The translations under genes and the position numbers were made by a program. The notes under the pieces are model-generated. The model searched no databases. It saw only the letters and a program-made list of their open reading frames with translations, and was not told the origin of the DNA. A stretch of 64,000 bases of DNA. Origin: Agromyces sp. G08B096. GTDB taxonomy: Bacteria > Actinomycetota > Actinomycetes > Actinomycetales > Microbacteriaceae. Location: contig NZ_CP158374.1 in the NCBI RefSeq assembly GCF_040267705.1, positions 3,038,001-3,102,000 on the forward strand, given 5' to 3'. Positions 8,424-16,891 of the stretch are shown piece by piece. Each line of letters starts with the position of its first letter. Position 1 is the stretch's first letter.

Positions 8424-8472
8424 CGATCGGATGCCCCGGCCGGACGACCCGTCCCGCCGAGGCATCCGATCG
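8424..8472 (+). terminator. Hairpin after osmC
   Basis: CGATCGGATGCC (8424-8435) pairs perfectly with GGCATCCGATCG (8461-8472) across a 25-nt loop, 22 bases past the osmC stop. It is another GGATGCC-cored palindrome and probably a terminator. Confidence 0.55.
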
Positions 8473-8547
8473 CGACACCCGGCAGTGGCGCCGGCACCCC
8501 CGCGACCGCGAGGATGAAGGCACCACAACCGCATCGGAGTGATTTCC

Positions 8548-9996
8548 GTGGGCACGACCGTCTTCGAACGACGCCGACCGTCCGACTCCGTCGTCGAGCA
8601 CGCGCTCGACGGCGCCCGACACGCCGTGTTCTGGCGCGACGACCTGCCCGAGGGGCTGAAGCCCGACCGGCCCCGGCTGACGGGGACCCGCGTGGCCGAT
8701 CTCGTCGTCGTCGGCGGCGGGTACACCGGACTCTGGACCGCACTGCTCGCCAAGGAGCGCCACCCTGACGCGCACGTCGTGGTCGTCGAGGCGAAGCGCG
8801 TGGGCTGGGCGGCATCCGGTCGGAACGGCGGGTTCTGCGAGGCGAGCCTCACGCACGGCTACGACAACGGCGTCTCCCGCTGGCCGCGCGAGATGCCGCT
8901 CCTCGAACGACTCGGCCTCGAGAACCTCGACGCGATCGAGGCGGCCGAGACCCGCTACGGGATGGACTTCCAGTTCGAACGGACGGGGCAGCTCGCTCCG
9001 GCCGTCGAGCCGCACCAGGTCGAATGGCTGCACGAGTGGGCCGCCGAGGCGGCGTCGCGCGGCGAGGAGGGCGTGGTCTTCCTCGACGAGGCCGAGGTGC
9101 GGGCAGCGGTCGATTCGCCGACCTACCTGGCCGGCATCTGGGAGCAGCGCACGAACGGTCTGCTGCACCCGGCACGGCTTGCGGCCGAGCTCGCCCGCGT
9201 CGCCGAGGAGCGCGGCGTCGAGATCTTCGAGCGGTCGCCCGTCCGCCGTCTCGAGACGCCGGGCTCGACGGGCGCCGTCGAGGTGATCACCGACGGCGGG
9301 CGCGTCGATGCCGCCCGCGCCGTGCTCGCGACCAACGTGTTCCCCTCGCTGCTGAAGCGCAACCGCCTGATGACCGTGCCGGTGTACGACTACGTGCTCA
9401 TGACCGAACCGCTCACCGCCGAGCAGCGCGCCTCGATCGGGTGGCGCGACCGGCAGGGCATCGGCGACCTCGCCAACCAGTTCCACTACTACCGGCTCAC
9501 GCAAGACGACCGCATCCTCTTCGGCGGGTACGACGCCATCTACCACTACGGCCGCCGCGTGCGGGAGTCGTACGAGCGCCGACCCGAGTCGTGGCGGCGG
9601 CTCGCGAGCCATTTCTTCACGACCTTCCCCCAGCTCGAGGGCGTGCGGTTCAGCCACCAGTGGGCCGGCGCGATCGACACGAGCACGCAGTTCACCGCGT
9701 TCTTCGGCACCGCGCGCGACCACCGGGTCGCCTACGCCGCGGGCTTCACGGGCCTCGGCGTCGGCTCGACGCGCTTCGCGGCCGAGGTCATGCTCGATCT
9801 GCTGGAGCGCCGCGAGAACCAACGGACCTCGCTCGAGATGGTGCGGAAGCGCCCGCTGCCCTTCCCGCCCGAACCCGCTGCGGCGATCGGCATCAACGCC
9901 ACCCGCTGGTCGCTCGACCGGGCCGACCACAACGCCGGCAAGCGCAACCTGCTGCTGAAGACCCTCGACGCACTCGGCCTCGGATTCGACTCGTGA
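8548..9996 (+). CDS. FAD-dependent amine/amino-acid oxidoreductase, PuuB-like
   Basis: A 482-residue DAO-superfamily flavoprotein resembling gamma-glutamylputrescine oxidases. It has the N-terminal Rossmann FAD motif VADLVVVGGGYTGLWTALLA, the covalent-FAD-type region GWAASGRNGGFCEASLTHG, substrate-domain motifs (VPVYDYVLMTEPLTAEQR, RILFGGYDAIYHYG) and the C-terminal FAD motif HRVAYAAGFTGLGVGSTR. The GTG at 8548 is preferred because GGAG lies eight bases upstream; a GTG at 8539 would add three residues. It overlaps the next gene (cupin) by GTGA. The glutamine-synthetase-like puuA partner is not adjacent, so the substrate is uncertain. Confidence 0.85.
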   Translation: MGTTVFERRRPSDSVVEHALDGARHAVFWRDDLPEGLKPDRPRLTGTRVADLVVVGGGYTGLWTALLAKERHPDAHVVVVEAKRVGWAASGRNGGFCEASLTHGYDNGVSRWPREMPLLERLGLENLDAIEAAETRYGMDFQFERTGQLAPAVEPHQVEWLHEWAAEAASRGEEGVVFLDEAEVRAAVDSPTYLAGIWEQRTNGLLHPARLAAELARVAEERGVEIFERSPVRRLETPGSTGAVEVITDGGRVDAARAVLATNVFPSLLKRNRLMTVPVYDYVLMTEPLTAEQRASIGWRDRQGIGDLANQFHYYRLTQDDRILFGGYDAIYHYGRRVRESYERRPESWRRLASHFFTTFPQLEGVRFSHQWAGAIDTSTQFTAFFGTARDHRVAYAAGFTGLGVGSTRFAAEVMLDLLERRENQRTSLEMVRKRPLPFPPEPAAAIGINATRWSLDRADHNAGKRNLLLKTLDALGLGFDS

Positions 9997-10370
9997 CGAG
10001 TGACGCGGCGGTGCGACTCGTCTCCGGCATGGCGACGGATGCCTCGACCCTGCCGCTCGCGCACGAGCCGGTGCCGGCCGACCAGGTCGTGGCCGGTGCG
10101 CCGACGACGGGGTCGGCCGTACTCGACGCCGGAGCCGCGGAGGCGGCTGCGCCCGAGATCGGCGTGTGGGAGATGACCCCCGGGACGATGCGCGATGTCG
10201 AGGCCGACGAGGTGTTCGTCGTGCTCTCGGGCGACGCCACGGTCGAGTTCACCGACCCGCCGGGTCCGCCCGTCGAGCTCGGGCCGGGGTCGGTCCTCCG
10301 GCTCGACGCCGGCATGCGGACGGTGTGGACGGTCCGCGGGACGCTGCGGAAGGTCTACCTGGCCCCGTAG
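9993..10370 (+). CDS. Cupin-domain protein
   Basis: A 125-residue single cupin of the Cupin_3/(S)-ureidoglycine-like type. Core motifs are IGVWEMTPGTMRDVEADEVF, VVLSGDATVEFTDPPG, LGPGSVLRLDAGMRTVW and LRKVYLAP. The canonical metal histidines are largely absent (a glutamate is kept in VEADEVFVVL), so it may bind rather than transform a ligand. The GTG start overlaps the stop of the oxidase gene by four bases, so translation is coupled. Such cupins often accompany PuuB-like oxidases in actinobacterial amine loci. Confidence 0.82.
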   Translation: MTSDAAVRLVSGMATDASTLPLAHEPVPADQVVAGAPTTGSAVLDAGAAEAAAPEIGVWEMTPGTMRDVEADEVFVVLSGDATVEFTDPPGPPVELGPGSVLRLDAGMRTVWTVRGTLRKVYLAP

Positions 10371-10390
10371 CACCCGCCCCGGCGCGCACC

Positions 10391-11119
10391 CTACGCGACC
10401 GACGCGGCCGCCTCCGCGTCGCGCGCACCGCCGACAGGCCCTGCGGGCTCGATGTGGAAGGTGCGGGTGAAACGCTCGAGGAACGCCGGTCGCCCGGAGA
10501 GCACCGACACCCGATCGGGATCGGCGTCGCCGGCGAGCAGGCCCGTCAGCGCCGCCGGGTCGGCGAGGAGCTCGAGAATCGCCTCGGGCGGCTCGGCCGA
10601 CACCGCCCGCGCCGGTTGCGGGAGGGCGGCGGGCCCGACCGGGACGACGTCGAGCCGGTCGCCGACGACGGTCGCGGAAACCGAGGTGCCGGCGACGTGG
10701 AGGACGTACTCGGTCGGCGGCAGCCCGGCGGCGACGTCGGGCCGGAAGGCGGCGCGGAGCGTCGTGGCGAGCACGTCGGCGGTGACGATCTCACCGTCGC
10801 CGGGCTCGCCGAGCGCGGAGAAGCCCCAGCGCTCGAGTTCGAGCACCACCGGTTCGAGTGCGCGGCCGTACGCGGTGAGCTCGTAGCCGCCGCGCACGGT
10901 CGGCACCCGGCGGACGACACCGGCCTCCTGGAGCTCCTTCAGCCGATCGCTCAGGATGTTGGTCGGGATCCGCGGCAGCCCCTGCTTCAGGTCGCTGTAG
11001 CGGCGCGCGCCGTGGAGCAGGTCGCGGACGATGAGCAGCGCCCATCGTTCACCGATCCGTTCCACGGCGCGCGCGACGCCGCTGTACTGGCCGAGGCCTC
11101 GAACGGCGCGGGTGGCCAT
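10391..11119 (-). CDS. HxlR-family regulator with C-terminal SCP2-like domain
   Basis: A 242-residue regulator, roughly twice the length of minimal HxlR proteins. Residues 10-105 are the winged helix (YSGVARAVERIGERWALLIV, RDLLHGARRYSDLKQGLPRI, PTNILSDRLKELQEAGVVRR, GYELTAYGRALEPVVLEL). Residues 120-235 look like a sterol-carrier/lipid-binding SCP2-type fold (YVLHVAGTSVSATVVGDRLD), possibly for ligand sensing. It lies four bases after the VOC gene on the same strand, and CTTGC/GCAAG half-sites surround the shared promoter. It is convergent with the cupin gene. Confidence 0.85.
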   Translation of the reverse strand: MATRAVRGLGQYSGVARAVERIGERWALLIVRDLLHGARRYSDLKQGLPRIPTNILSDRLKELQEAGVVRRVPTVRGGYELTAYGRALEPVVLELERWGFSALGEPGDGEIVTADVLATTLRAAFRPDVAAGLPPTEYVLHVAGTSVSATVVGDRLDVVPVGPAALPQPARAVSAEPPEAILELLADPAALTGLLAGDADPDRVSVLSGRPAFLERFTRTFHIEPAGPVGGARDAEAAASVA

Positions 11120-11123
11120 GCGA

Positions 11124-11564
11124 TCAGGCCGTCGCCTGCGACTCGGCCCAGGCCTCGGGGCCCTGCTCGGCGGCGGCCGGCTCCATGTACAGGAAGGAGA
11201 GGTTGTTGCCGTCGGGGTCGTCGAGGTCGCGCGAGTACATGAACCCGAGGTCCTGCGCCTCGCGCGGCTCGGTGCCGCCCGCCGCGAGTCCCTTGGCGAG
11301 GATCTCGTCGACGGACTCGCGCGAGTCGCGGGTGAAGGCCAGCGAGACCTGCGCCTGGGTCTTGGGGTCGACGATCTGCTTGTCGGTGAAGGTCGCGAAG
11401 TACTCGCGGGTGAGCACCATGAAGTACAGGTGCTCGTCGATGACGACGCAGGCGGCGTTGTCGTCGGTGAAGGCGGGGTTGATGCTCCAGCCGAGCGACT
11501 CGTAGAAGGCCTTGGCCCGCGGGAGGTCGGTGGTGGTGAGGTTCACGAAGATGCTGCTGGACAT
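11124..11564 (-). CDS. VOC-family protein paired with HxlR
   Basis: A 146-residue glyoxalase/bleomycin-resistance-fold protein, PhnB-like, cytoplasmic. Visible motifs are SIFVNLTTTDLPRAKAFYES, LGWSINPAFTDDNAACVVID, YFMVLTREYF and MYSRDLDDPDGNNLSFLYME. The substrate is unknown. The ATG at 11564 follows GGAGGACC. It is the first gene of a two-gene operon with the HxlR regulator, which responds in other bacteria to reactive electrophiles; a stress or detoxification role is inferred. Confidence 0.85.
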   Translation of the reverse strand: MSSSIFVNLTTTDLPRAKAFYESLGWSINPAFTDDNAACVVIDEHLYFMVLTREYFATFTDKQIVDPKTQAQVSLAFTRDSRESVDEILAKGLAAGGTEPREAQDLGFMYSRDLDDPDGNNLSFLYMEPAAAEQGPEAWAESQATA

Positions 11565-11615
11565 GGGGTCCTCCGGTCGTGGTTCGGTCGATTGCGTTCC
11601 CGGGTTCGAGCCAAG

Positions 11616-11650
11616 CTTGCTCTTCGCAAGTGAACTTGTCAATAGCAAGT
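11616..11650 (-). promoter_or_regulatory. VOC-hxlR promoter with HxlR-type half-sites
   Basis: On the minus strand a consensus -35 box TTGACA (11637-11642) sits inside ACTTG-N7-CAAGT (11634-11650), followed by a second perfect dyad CTTGC-N5-GCAAG (11616-11630). Four copies of the same half-site flank the promoter, which suggests that HxlR regulates its own operon (inference). Confidence 0.5.
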
Positions 11651-11661
11651 TTAGGGATGCC

Positions 11662-13371
11662 TCACCGCCTGGCCGACCTCCGAACGAGCAGCGCGAGATG
11701 CAGCGCCGTCTGCGTCTCGCCGTCGTCGAGATCGACGCCCAGCAGATCCTGGATGAGCGTGATCCGCTGATAGAACACCGACCGCGACAGATGCGAGGCG
11801 GATGCCGCCGCCGTGCGGTTGCCCGGATGTGCGAGCATCGCCGCGAGCACGTCGAGCAGGTCGCCCCCGCGCGCGAGGTCGTGCTCGACGAGGGGCGCGA
11901 GCATCGCCTCGCCGTGCGCGAGAAGCCGATGATCGTCACGGAGCGTCGCGACGAGCCGGACGAGGGGACGATTCTCTGCACGCCGGAGCTCCGGCCCGCG
12001 GCCCGAGAGCGTTCGCCCGCGGGGCGCGCGACCGCGGGCGAGGTCGACCGCCTCCTGGAGCGAGGCGAGGCCTCCTTCGACCCCGTCCGCCGCTGAGCCG
12101 ATCGAGAGCACGAGCCGGTCGGCCGCCGACGGATCGGCGACGAGGCCCCGCGCGAGGCCGATCGCTGCCGCGTCGTCGAGCCGGCGACCGGGCGGAAGCG
12201 ACAGCAGCACAGCGGCGCCCGCCCCTGGTGCGGAGCCCAGCCCCAGACCGCCCGCCCCGTCCGGCACCGCGCCGACCAGCGCCCGTCCGCCGAGCGCCCG
12301 GGCCGCGGCATCCGCTCGCTCGGCCGTCACGGCCGCCCCCACGGCGACCAGCCCGTGCAGTCGCGACCCCTCGATCGGGAGCCCCGCCGCCTCGAGGCGC
12401 GCCGCGGCGCCGTCGAACCCGGCGAACCGCCCCGAGAGCAGGTCGTCGACGAGCCGGCGGCGACCGATCCGCGCCCACTCGTCGGCTTCGCCGTCGGCCA
12501 GCCGGCCGAGCGCGAGCGCGATCGCCCCCTGCTCCAGCACGCTCGATCGACCGGCGGGATGCGCCGGCCCCGGCAGCGCGATGAGGCTGCCCCACCGGAT
12601 GCCGCGGGCTTCGACGGGCACGATGAGCCAGCCGTCGGGCTCCGGCGCGCCACCCGAGGCGCGACGCTCCTCGTCGCGGCGGTGCGCCGATCGCGAGCGC
12701 GCCTCCCAGCCCGTGAAGAGCGCCGCCTCCGCGGCCGCGGGCACGTCCGCGGCGACCACCTCGTGCGCGAGGTTCTCGAGCACGACGGGCGCGTCGAGGG
12801 TGCGCGCGATCTGGTGGACGATGAAGTCGGCCGGCGACCCCCGGAGGGCGAGGGCGGTGAACCGCTCACGCACCTCGTCGCGGGCGCGGAGCGCGGCCGT
12901 CTGCTCGGAGATGATGCGGCTGTGCACCGCCTCGGTCAGCGTCACGAACTTCACCTCGCGGTGCAGGGCCACCAGGGCGAGCCCGTGCTCGCGAGCCGCC
13001 TCGACGACGACGGCGGGCACGAACCGGTAGTGCGCGCCGAGCTCCACGACAAGGCCCGCCACCCCGGCGGCGACGAGCCCGCCGACGAACCCGCGGAGCT
13101 CATCGGGTTCGGCCGGCCAGCCCGACCCCGTCGAGAGGAGGAGCTCGCCGCCGTCGAGGAGCCGGGCGACTCCCGCGCTGTCGGACACGTGCACCCAGCG
13201 CACGCGAGCGCCGAGCGCATCGCCGGCGTCGTCGCCCACGAGGACCTCGGGAACGCCGGCCGCGACCGCGTCGATGGCGAGGATCTCCCGCACGGTCGGC
13301 AGGCCCTGGTCGGCCGCCGCGCGTGACGGACGTTCCGTCCGGATCATCGCTCCTTCGCGACGGTCTGCCAT
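11662..13371 (-). CDS. PucR-family transcriptional regulator
   Basis: A 569-residue regulator. The N-terminal PucR domain spans about residues 25-150 (LPTVREILAIDAVAAGVPEV, SGWPAEPDELRGFVGGLVAA). A central GAF/GGDEF-like region follows. The C-terminal HTH_30 domain is at about 505-560 (LLDVLAAMLAHPGNRTAAAS, HLSRSVFYQRITLIQDLLGV). PucR proteins control purine, GABA or beta-alanine catabolism. It is divergent from mmsA and the aminotransferase (92-bp gap), its likely targets. The ATG at 13371 has AGGGA about ten bases upstream, and a TAGGCT -10 box precedes it on the minus strand. Confidence 0.88.
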   Translation of the reverse strand: MADRREGAMIRTERPSRAAADQGLPTVREILAIDAVAAGVPEVLVGDDAGDALGARVRWVHVSDSAGVARLLDGGELLLSTGSGWPAEPDELRGFVGGLVAAGVAGLVVELGAHYRFVPAVVVEAAREHGLALVALHREVKFVTLTEAVHSRIISEQTAALRARDEVRERFTALALRGSPADFIVHQIARTLDAPVVLENLAHEVVAADVPAAAEAALFTGWEARSRSAHRRDEERRASGGAPEPDGWLIVPVEARGIRWGSLIALPGPAHPAGRSSVLEQGAIALALGRLADGEADEWARIGRRRLVDDLLSGRFAGFDGAAARLEAAGLPIEGSRLHGLVAVGAAVTAERADAAARALGGRALVGAVPDGAGGLGLGSAPGAGAAVLLSLPPGRRLDDAAAIGLARGLVADPSAADRLVLSIGSAADGVEGGLASLQEAVDLARGRAPRGRTLSGRGPELRRAENRPLVRLVATLRDDHRLLAHGEAMLAPLVEHDLARGGDLLDVLAAMLAHPGNRTAAASASHLSRSVFYQRITLIQDLLGVDLDDGETQTALHLALLVRRSARR

Positions 13372-13463
13372 CCGCGTGTCCCTTCGGGCTCTGCAACACT
13401 GAGGATCGCCAGCCTAGACGACGGCCGGTCGATCTGTCCGATGCGCACGCGAAGGAACCACCC

Positions 13464-14948
13464 ATGAGCCTCATCCGCCACCACATCGACGGCCGCGAGG
13501 CCGGCGCCGCCGAGCGCACCGGCCCGGTCTTCGACCCCGCGACCGGCGTGCAGCAGCACGAGGTCGCCTTCGCCTCGACGGCGGAGGTGGAACAGGCCAT
13601 CGCCGCGGCATCCGCCGCCCTGCCCGGCTGGCGGGCGACCGGCCTCGTGAAGCGGGCCGACGTGTTCTTCCGGCTCCGTCAGCTGCTCGTCGAGCGGCAG
13701 GACGAACTCGCCGCGATCATCACCAGCCAGCACGGCAAGGTGCTCTCCGACGCCAAGGGCGAGATCAGCCGCGGCATCGAGAACATCGAGTTCGCCGCGG
13801 GGCTCGTGCACCTGCTGAAGGGCGAGCACAGCGAGCAGGTCGCCCGCGGCGTCGACGTCCACTCCGTGAAGCAGCCCGTCGGCGTCGTCGGCTGCATCAC
13901 GCCGTTCAACTTCCCGGTCATGGTGCCGCTCTGGATGGTCTCCTCGGCGATCGCCTGCGGCAACACCGTGGTGCTGAAGCCGAGCGAGAAGGACCCGGGC
14001 GCCTCCGTGTTCCTCGCCCGCCTCTTCGAGGAGGCCGGGCTGCCCGCGGGTGTGCTGAACGTCGTGCACGGCGACAAGGTCGCCGTCGACGCCATCCTCG
14101 ACTCCCCCGTCATGAAGGCCGTGAGCTTCGTCGGCTCGACGCCGATCGCGAAGTCGATCTACGAGCGGGCCTCCTCGAACGGCAAGCGCGTGCAGGCCCT
14201 CGGCGGGGCGAAGAACCACATGGTCGTCATGCCCGACGCCGACCTCGACTCCGCGGCCGACGCCGCCGTCTCCGCCGCGTACGGCTCGGCCGGCGAGCGC
14301 TGCATGGCCGTGTCGGTGCTCGTCGCCGTCGGCGACGTCGCCGACCCGCTGATCGAGCGGGTCGCCTCGCGCATGGCGGCGCTGAAGATCGGCGCCGGCA
14401 CGGATGCCTCGAGCGAGATGGGTCCCCTCATCACCCGCGAGCACCGCGACAAGGTCGCGTCGTACGTCACCGGCGCGGCCGCCGAGGGCGCGACCGTGGT
14501 GGTCGACGGCACGCAGGCCGAGTTCGACGGCGACGGCTTCTTCATCGGCACCTCGCTCATCGACCACGTGCGCCCCGGCATGAAGGTCTACGAGGACGAG
14601 ATCTTCGGCCCGGTGCTCTCGGTCGTCCGGGTCGGCACCTACGAGGAGGCGGTCGAGCTCGTGAACGCGAACCGCTTCGCGAACGGCGTGGCGGTCTTCA
14701 CCCGCGACGGCCGCACCGCGCGCCAGTTCGAGTTCGACATCGAGGTCGGCATGGTCGGCGTGAACGTGCCCATCCCGGTGCCGATCGGCGCCTTCTCGTT
14801 CGGCGGATGGAAGGACTCGCTGTTCGGCGACTCGCACATCTACGGCCCCGAGTCGATCCACTTCTACACCCGCTCGAAGGTCGTGACCACCCGCTGGCCG
14901 AACCCGTCCGAGTCGCAGATCAACCTCGGCTTCCCGAGCAACCACTGA
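13464..14948 (+). CDS. mmsA: CoA-acylating methylmalonate-semialdehyde dehydrogenase
   Basis: A 494-residue aldehyde dehydrogenase of the MmsA/IolA branch, converting (methyl)malonate semialdehyde to acetyl- or propionyl-CoA in valine, beta-alanine, pyrimidine or inositol breakdown. The CoA-acylating type is indicated by CITPFNFPVMVPLWM, VSFVGSTPIAKSIYERA, catalytic Cys in YGSAGERCMAVSVLV, and GWKDSLFGDSHIYGPESIHF near the end. The ATG at 13464 follows GAAGGAA. It forms a unit with the aminotransferase 11 bp downstream under divergent PucR, which fits an aminotransferase-then-MmsA route for beta-alanine or beta-aminoisobutyrate. Confidence 0.93.
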   Translation: MSLIRHHIDGREAGAAERTGPVFDPATGVQQHEVAFASTAEVEQAIAAASAALPGWRATGLVKRADVFFRLRQLLVERQDELAAIITSQHGKVLSDAKGEISRGIENIEFAAGLVHLLKGEHSEQVARGVDVHSVKQPVGVVGCITPFNFPVMVPLWMVSSAIACGNTVVLKPSEKDPGASVFLARLFEEAGLPAGVLNVVHGDKVAVDAILDSPVMKAVSFVGSTPIAKSIYERASSNGKRVQALGGAKNHMVVMPDADLDSAADAAVSAAYGSAGERCMAVSVLVAVGDVADPLIERVASRMAALKIGAGTDASSEMGPLITREHRDKVASYVTGAAAEGATVVVDGTQAEFDGDGFFIGTSLIDHVRPGMKVYEDEIFGPVLSVVRVGTYEEAVELVNANRFANGVAVFTRDGRTARQFEFDIEVGMVGVNVPIPVPIGAFSFGGWKDSLFGDSHIYGPESIHFYTRSKVVTTRWPNPSESQINLGFPSNH

Positions 14949-14959
14949 CGGAGCATCCG

Positions 14960-16399
14960 ATGACCGACCTCCTCTCAGGAACCGACACGGCCACCGACGC
15001 CGAGACGCCGGCCGCGACCTACGCCGATCGCTCGGGCGAGCGGCATCCGCTGCCCGACCTCGACGCGGACGCGCGCGTGCGCGCCGACGACCGGGCGCAC
15101 GTGTTCCACTCCTGGAGCGCGCAAGCGCTCATCGACCCGCTGCCCGTCGCGGCCGGCGAGGGCTCGACGTTCTGGGACTACCAGGGCAACGCCTACCTGG
15201 ATTTCAGCTCGCAGCTGGTGAACCTCAACCTCGGGCACCAGCACCCCGACCTCGTGGCGGCGATCCAGCAGCAGGCCGGGCGGCTCGCGACGATCCAGCC
15301 GTCGATGGCCTCCGACGTGCGCGGCGAGCTCGCCCGCCGGATCGTCGAGGTCGCACCCGGCGACCTCGACAAGGTGTTCTTCACGAACGGCGGCGCCGAC
15401 GCGAACGAGTACGCCGTGCGCCTCGCGCGTGCGGTCACCGGTCGCCGCAAGGTGCTCTCGATGTACCGCAGCTACCACGGCGGCACTGCGACGGCGATCT
15501 CGCTCACCGGCGACCCCCGGCGCTGGGCCAACGAGCCGAGCGACGGCAGCGTCGCCCACTTCCTCGGGCCGTACCCGTACCGTTCCTCGTTCCACGCCGA
15601 CACCCCCGAGCAGGAGACCGAACGCGCGCTCGCCCATCTCGAGCAGGTCATCACGCTCGAGGGCGCCTCGACGATCGCCGCCGTCATCATCGAGACCGTC
15701 GTGGGCACCAACGGCGTGCTCGTCCCCCCGCCCGGCTACCTGCAGGGCGTGCGCGAGCTGTGCGACCGGTACGGCATCGTCTACATCGCCGACGAGGTCA
15801 TGGTCGGCTTCGGCCGCATCGGCGAGTGGTTCGCCGTGAACCACTTCGGCGTGACTCCCGATCTCATCACCTTCGCGAAGGGCGTGAACTCGGGCTACGT
15901 CCCGCTCGGCGGCGTCGTCATCTCGCAGCGCATCGCCTCGCACTTCGACACGGTGGCCTTCCAGGGCGGCCTCACCTATTCGGGGCATCCGCTCGCCTGC
16001 GCGGCCGGCGTCGCGACCTTCGAGGTGTTCGAGCGCGACGGCATCCTCGAGCGCGTCCGCGACCTCGGGTCGCGCGTCGTGGAGCCGCGGCTGCGCGAGA
16101 TCGCCGCCGCGCATCCCTCGGTCGGCGAGGTGCGCGGGCTCGGCCTCTTCTGGGCGATCGAGCTGGTCCGCGACCGTGCGACGCGCGAGCCGCTCGTGCC
16201 GTTCAACGCGTCCGGTGCGGATGCCGCGCCGATGGCGGAGGTCGCAGGCGCGTGCAAGCGCGCCGGCGTGTGGCCGTTCACGCACTTCAACCGGATGCAC
16301 GTGGCACCGCCCCTGGTGATCGCCGAGGAGGAGCTGCGGCGAGGGCTCGACGTCATCGACGAGGCCCTCGCGATCGCCGACCGGTACGTCGTCGGGTAG
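14960..16399 (+). CDS. Class III PLP-dependent aminotransferase (omega-amino acid:pyruvate type)
   Basis: A 479-residue class III transaminase. The PLP-binding lysine is in LITFAKGVNSGYVPLGGVVI; other motifs are NGGADANEYAVRLARAVTG, SYHGGTATAISLTGDPRRWA, YIADEVMVGFGRIGEWFAVN and GLTYSGHPLACAAGVAT. The partner MmsA indicates that it produces malonate semialdehyde or methylmalonate semialdehyde, so beta-alanine or beta-aminoisobutyrate is the likely amino donor; GABA is an alternative. The ATG at 14960 has ACGGAG upstream. The N-terminus is about 40 residues longer than minimal family members (TYADRSGERHPLPDLDADAR). Confidence 0.88.
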   Translation: MTDLLSGTDTATDAETPAATYADRSGERHPLPDLDADARVRADDRAHVFHSWSAQALIDPLPVAAGEGSTFWDYQGNAYLDFSSQLVNLNLGHQHPDLVAAIQQQAGRLATIQPSMASDVRGELARRIVEVAPGDLDKVFFTNGGADANEYAVRLARAVTGRRKVLSMYRSYHGGTATAISLTGDPRRWANEPSDGSVAHFLGPYPYRSSFHADTPEQETERALAHLEQVITLEGASTIAAVIIETVVGTNGVLVPPPGYLQGVRELCDRYGIVYIADEVMVGFGRIGEWFAVNHFGVTPDLITFAKGVNSGYVPLGGVVISQRIASHFDTVAFQGGLTYSGHPLACAAGVATFEVFERDGILERVRDLGSRVVEPRLREIAAAHPSVGEVRGLGLFWAIELVRDRATREPLVPFNASGADAAPMAEVAGACKRAGVWPFTHFNRMHVAPPLVIAEEELRRGLDVIDEALAIADRYVVG

Positions 16400-16504
16400 C
16401 GCGCTCCCTCGAACTGGGGGCTGACGCGGGCCGTCGGCCCCACGAGCATGGCTCGCGTACCCCGTCGCCGGCCGGTCCGGCGCCGAGGGGAAGGGGGAAC
16501 CACC

Positions 16505-16852
16505 ATGCATCACCTGAGGAACGGCGCAGCCCTGGCCGCCGCCGCCGGATTCCTGCTCGCGCTGGGCGCGGCGTCTCCGGCGACGGCGGCGGGCAGCGCC
16601 GTCTGTCCGCAGACGGACGGCTGGACGAAGGTCGAGGAGGTCGCGGGCGACGCGACCTCGATCGGCTTCGCCGTGCCCGACGGCTACAAGGTCGTCGCGA
16701 CGTGTGTGAAGAGCTCGACCGTCGTGGCGTACGCCGAGGTCGACGAGACCGACTGGGTCGAGTTCGAGTCACCCGCGTTCAACGGCAGAGGCACCCCGAA
16801 GGCCATCAGCCACTACGCGTACGTGCTCGTGGAGGACGACGACCGGAGGTAG
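16505..16852 (+). CDS. Small secreted protein of unknown function
   Basis: A 115-residue protein. Residues 1-29 are a Sec signal peptide (basic MHHLRNG, hydrophobic core, ending SPATAA). The mature part of about 86 residues has two cysteines (in SAVCPQTDG and VATCVKSST) that may form a disulfide. It is beta-rich by appearance, with DGYKVVATCVKSSTVVAYAE. The ATG at 16505 follows GAAGGGGG; an upstream in-frame ATG adds 19 non-signal residues and is not supported. I do not recognise the family. Confidence 0.7.
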   Translation: MHHLRNGAALAAAAGFLLALGAASPATAAGSAVCPQTDGWTKVEEVAGDATSIGFAVPDGYKVVATCVKSSTVVAYAEVDETDWVEFESPAFNGRGTPKAISHYAYVLVEDDDRR

Positions 16853-16879
16853 CGCCCGCCGATCCGCCGCCGGGCGGTT

Positions 16880-16885
16880 TAGCCT
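16880..16885 (+). promoter_or_regulatory. Leaderless -10 box of the permuted amine oxidase
   Basis: TAGCCT is followed by six bases and the ATG at 16892, with no Shine-Dalgarno sequence. This is the same geometry as several other genes here. Confidence 0.45.
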
Positions 16886-16891
16886 GAGTCC

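Noticed and set aside
8424-8472. GGATGCC repeats as a CRISPR or other regular array
   Set aside because: Copies are scattered, paired as palindromes in intergenic hairpins or isolated inside genes, with no regular spacers and no cas genes.
13344-14945. Long antisense open frame (533 codons) opposite mmsA
   Set aside because: No recognisable motif and low-complexity Asp/Glu/Arg/Gly composition; it is the usual by-product of extreme GC codon bias, and mmsA on the other strand is unambiguous.
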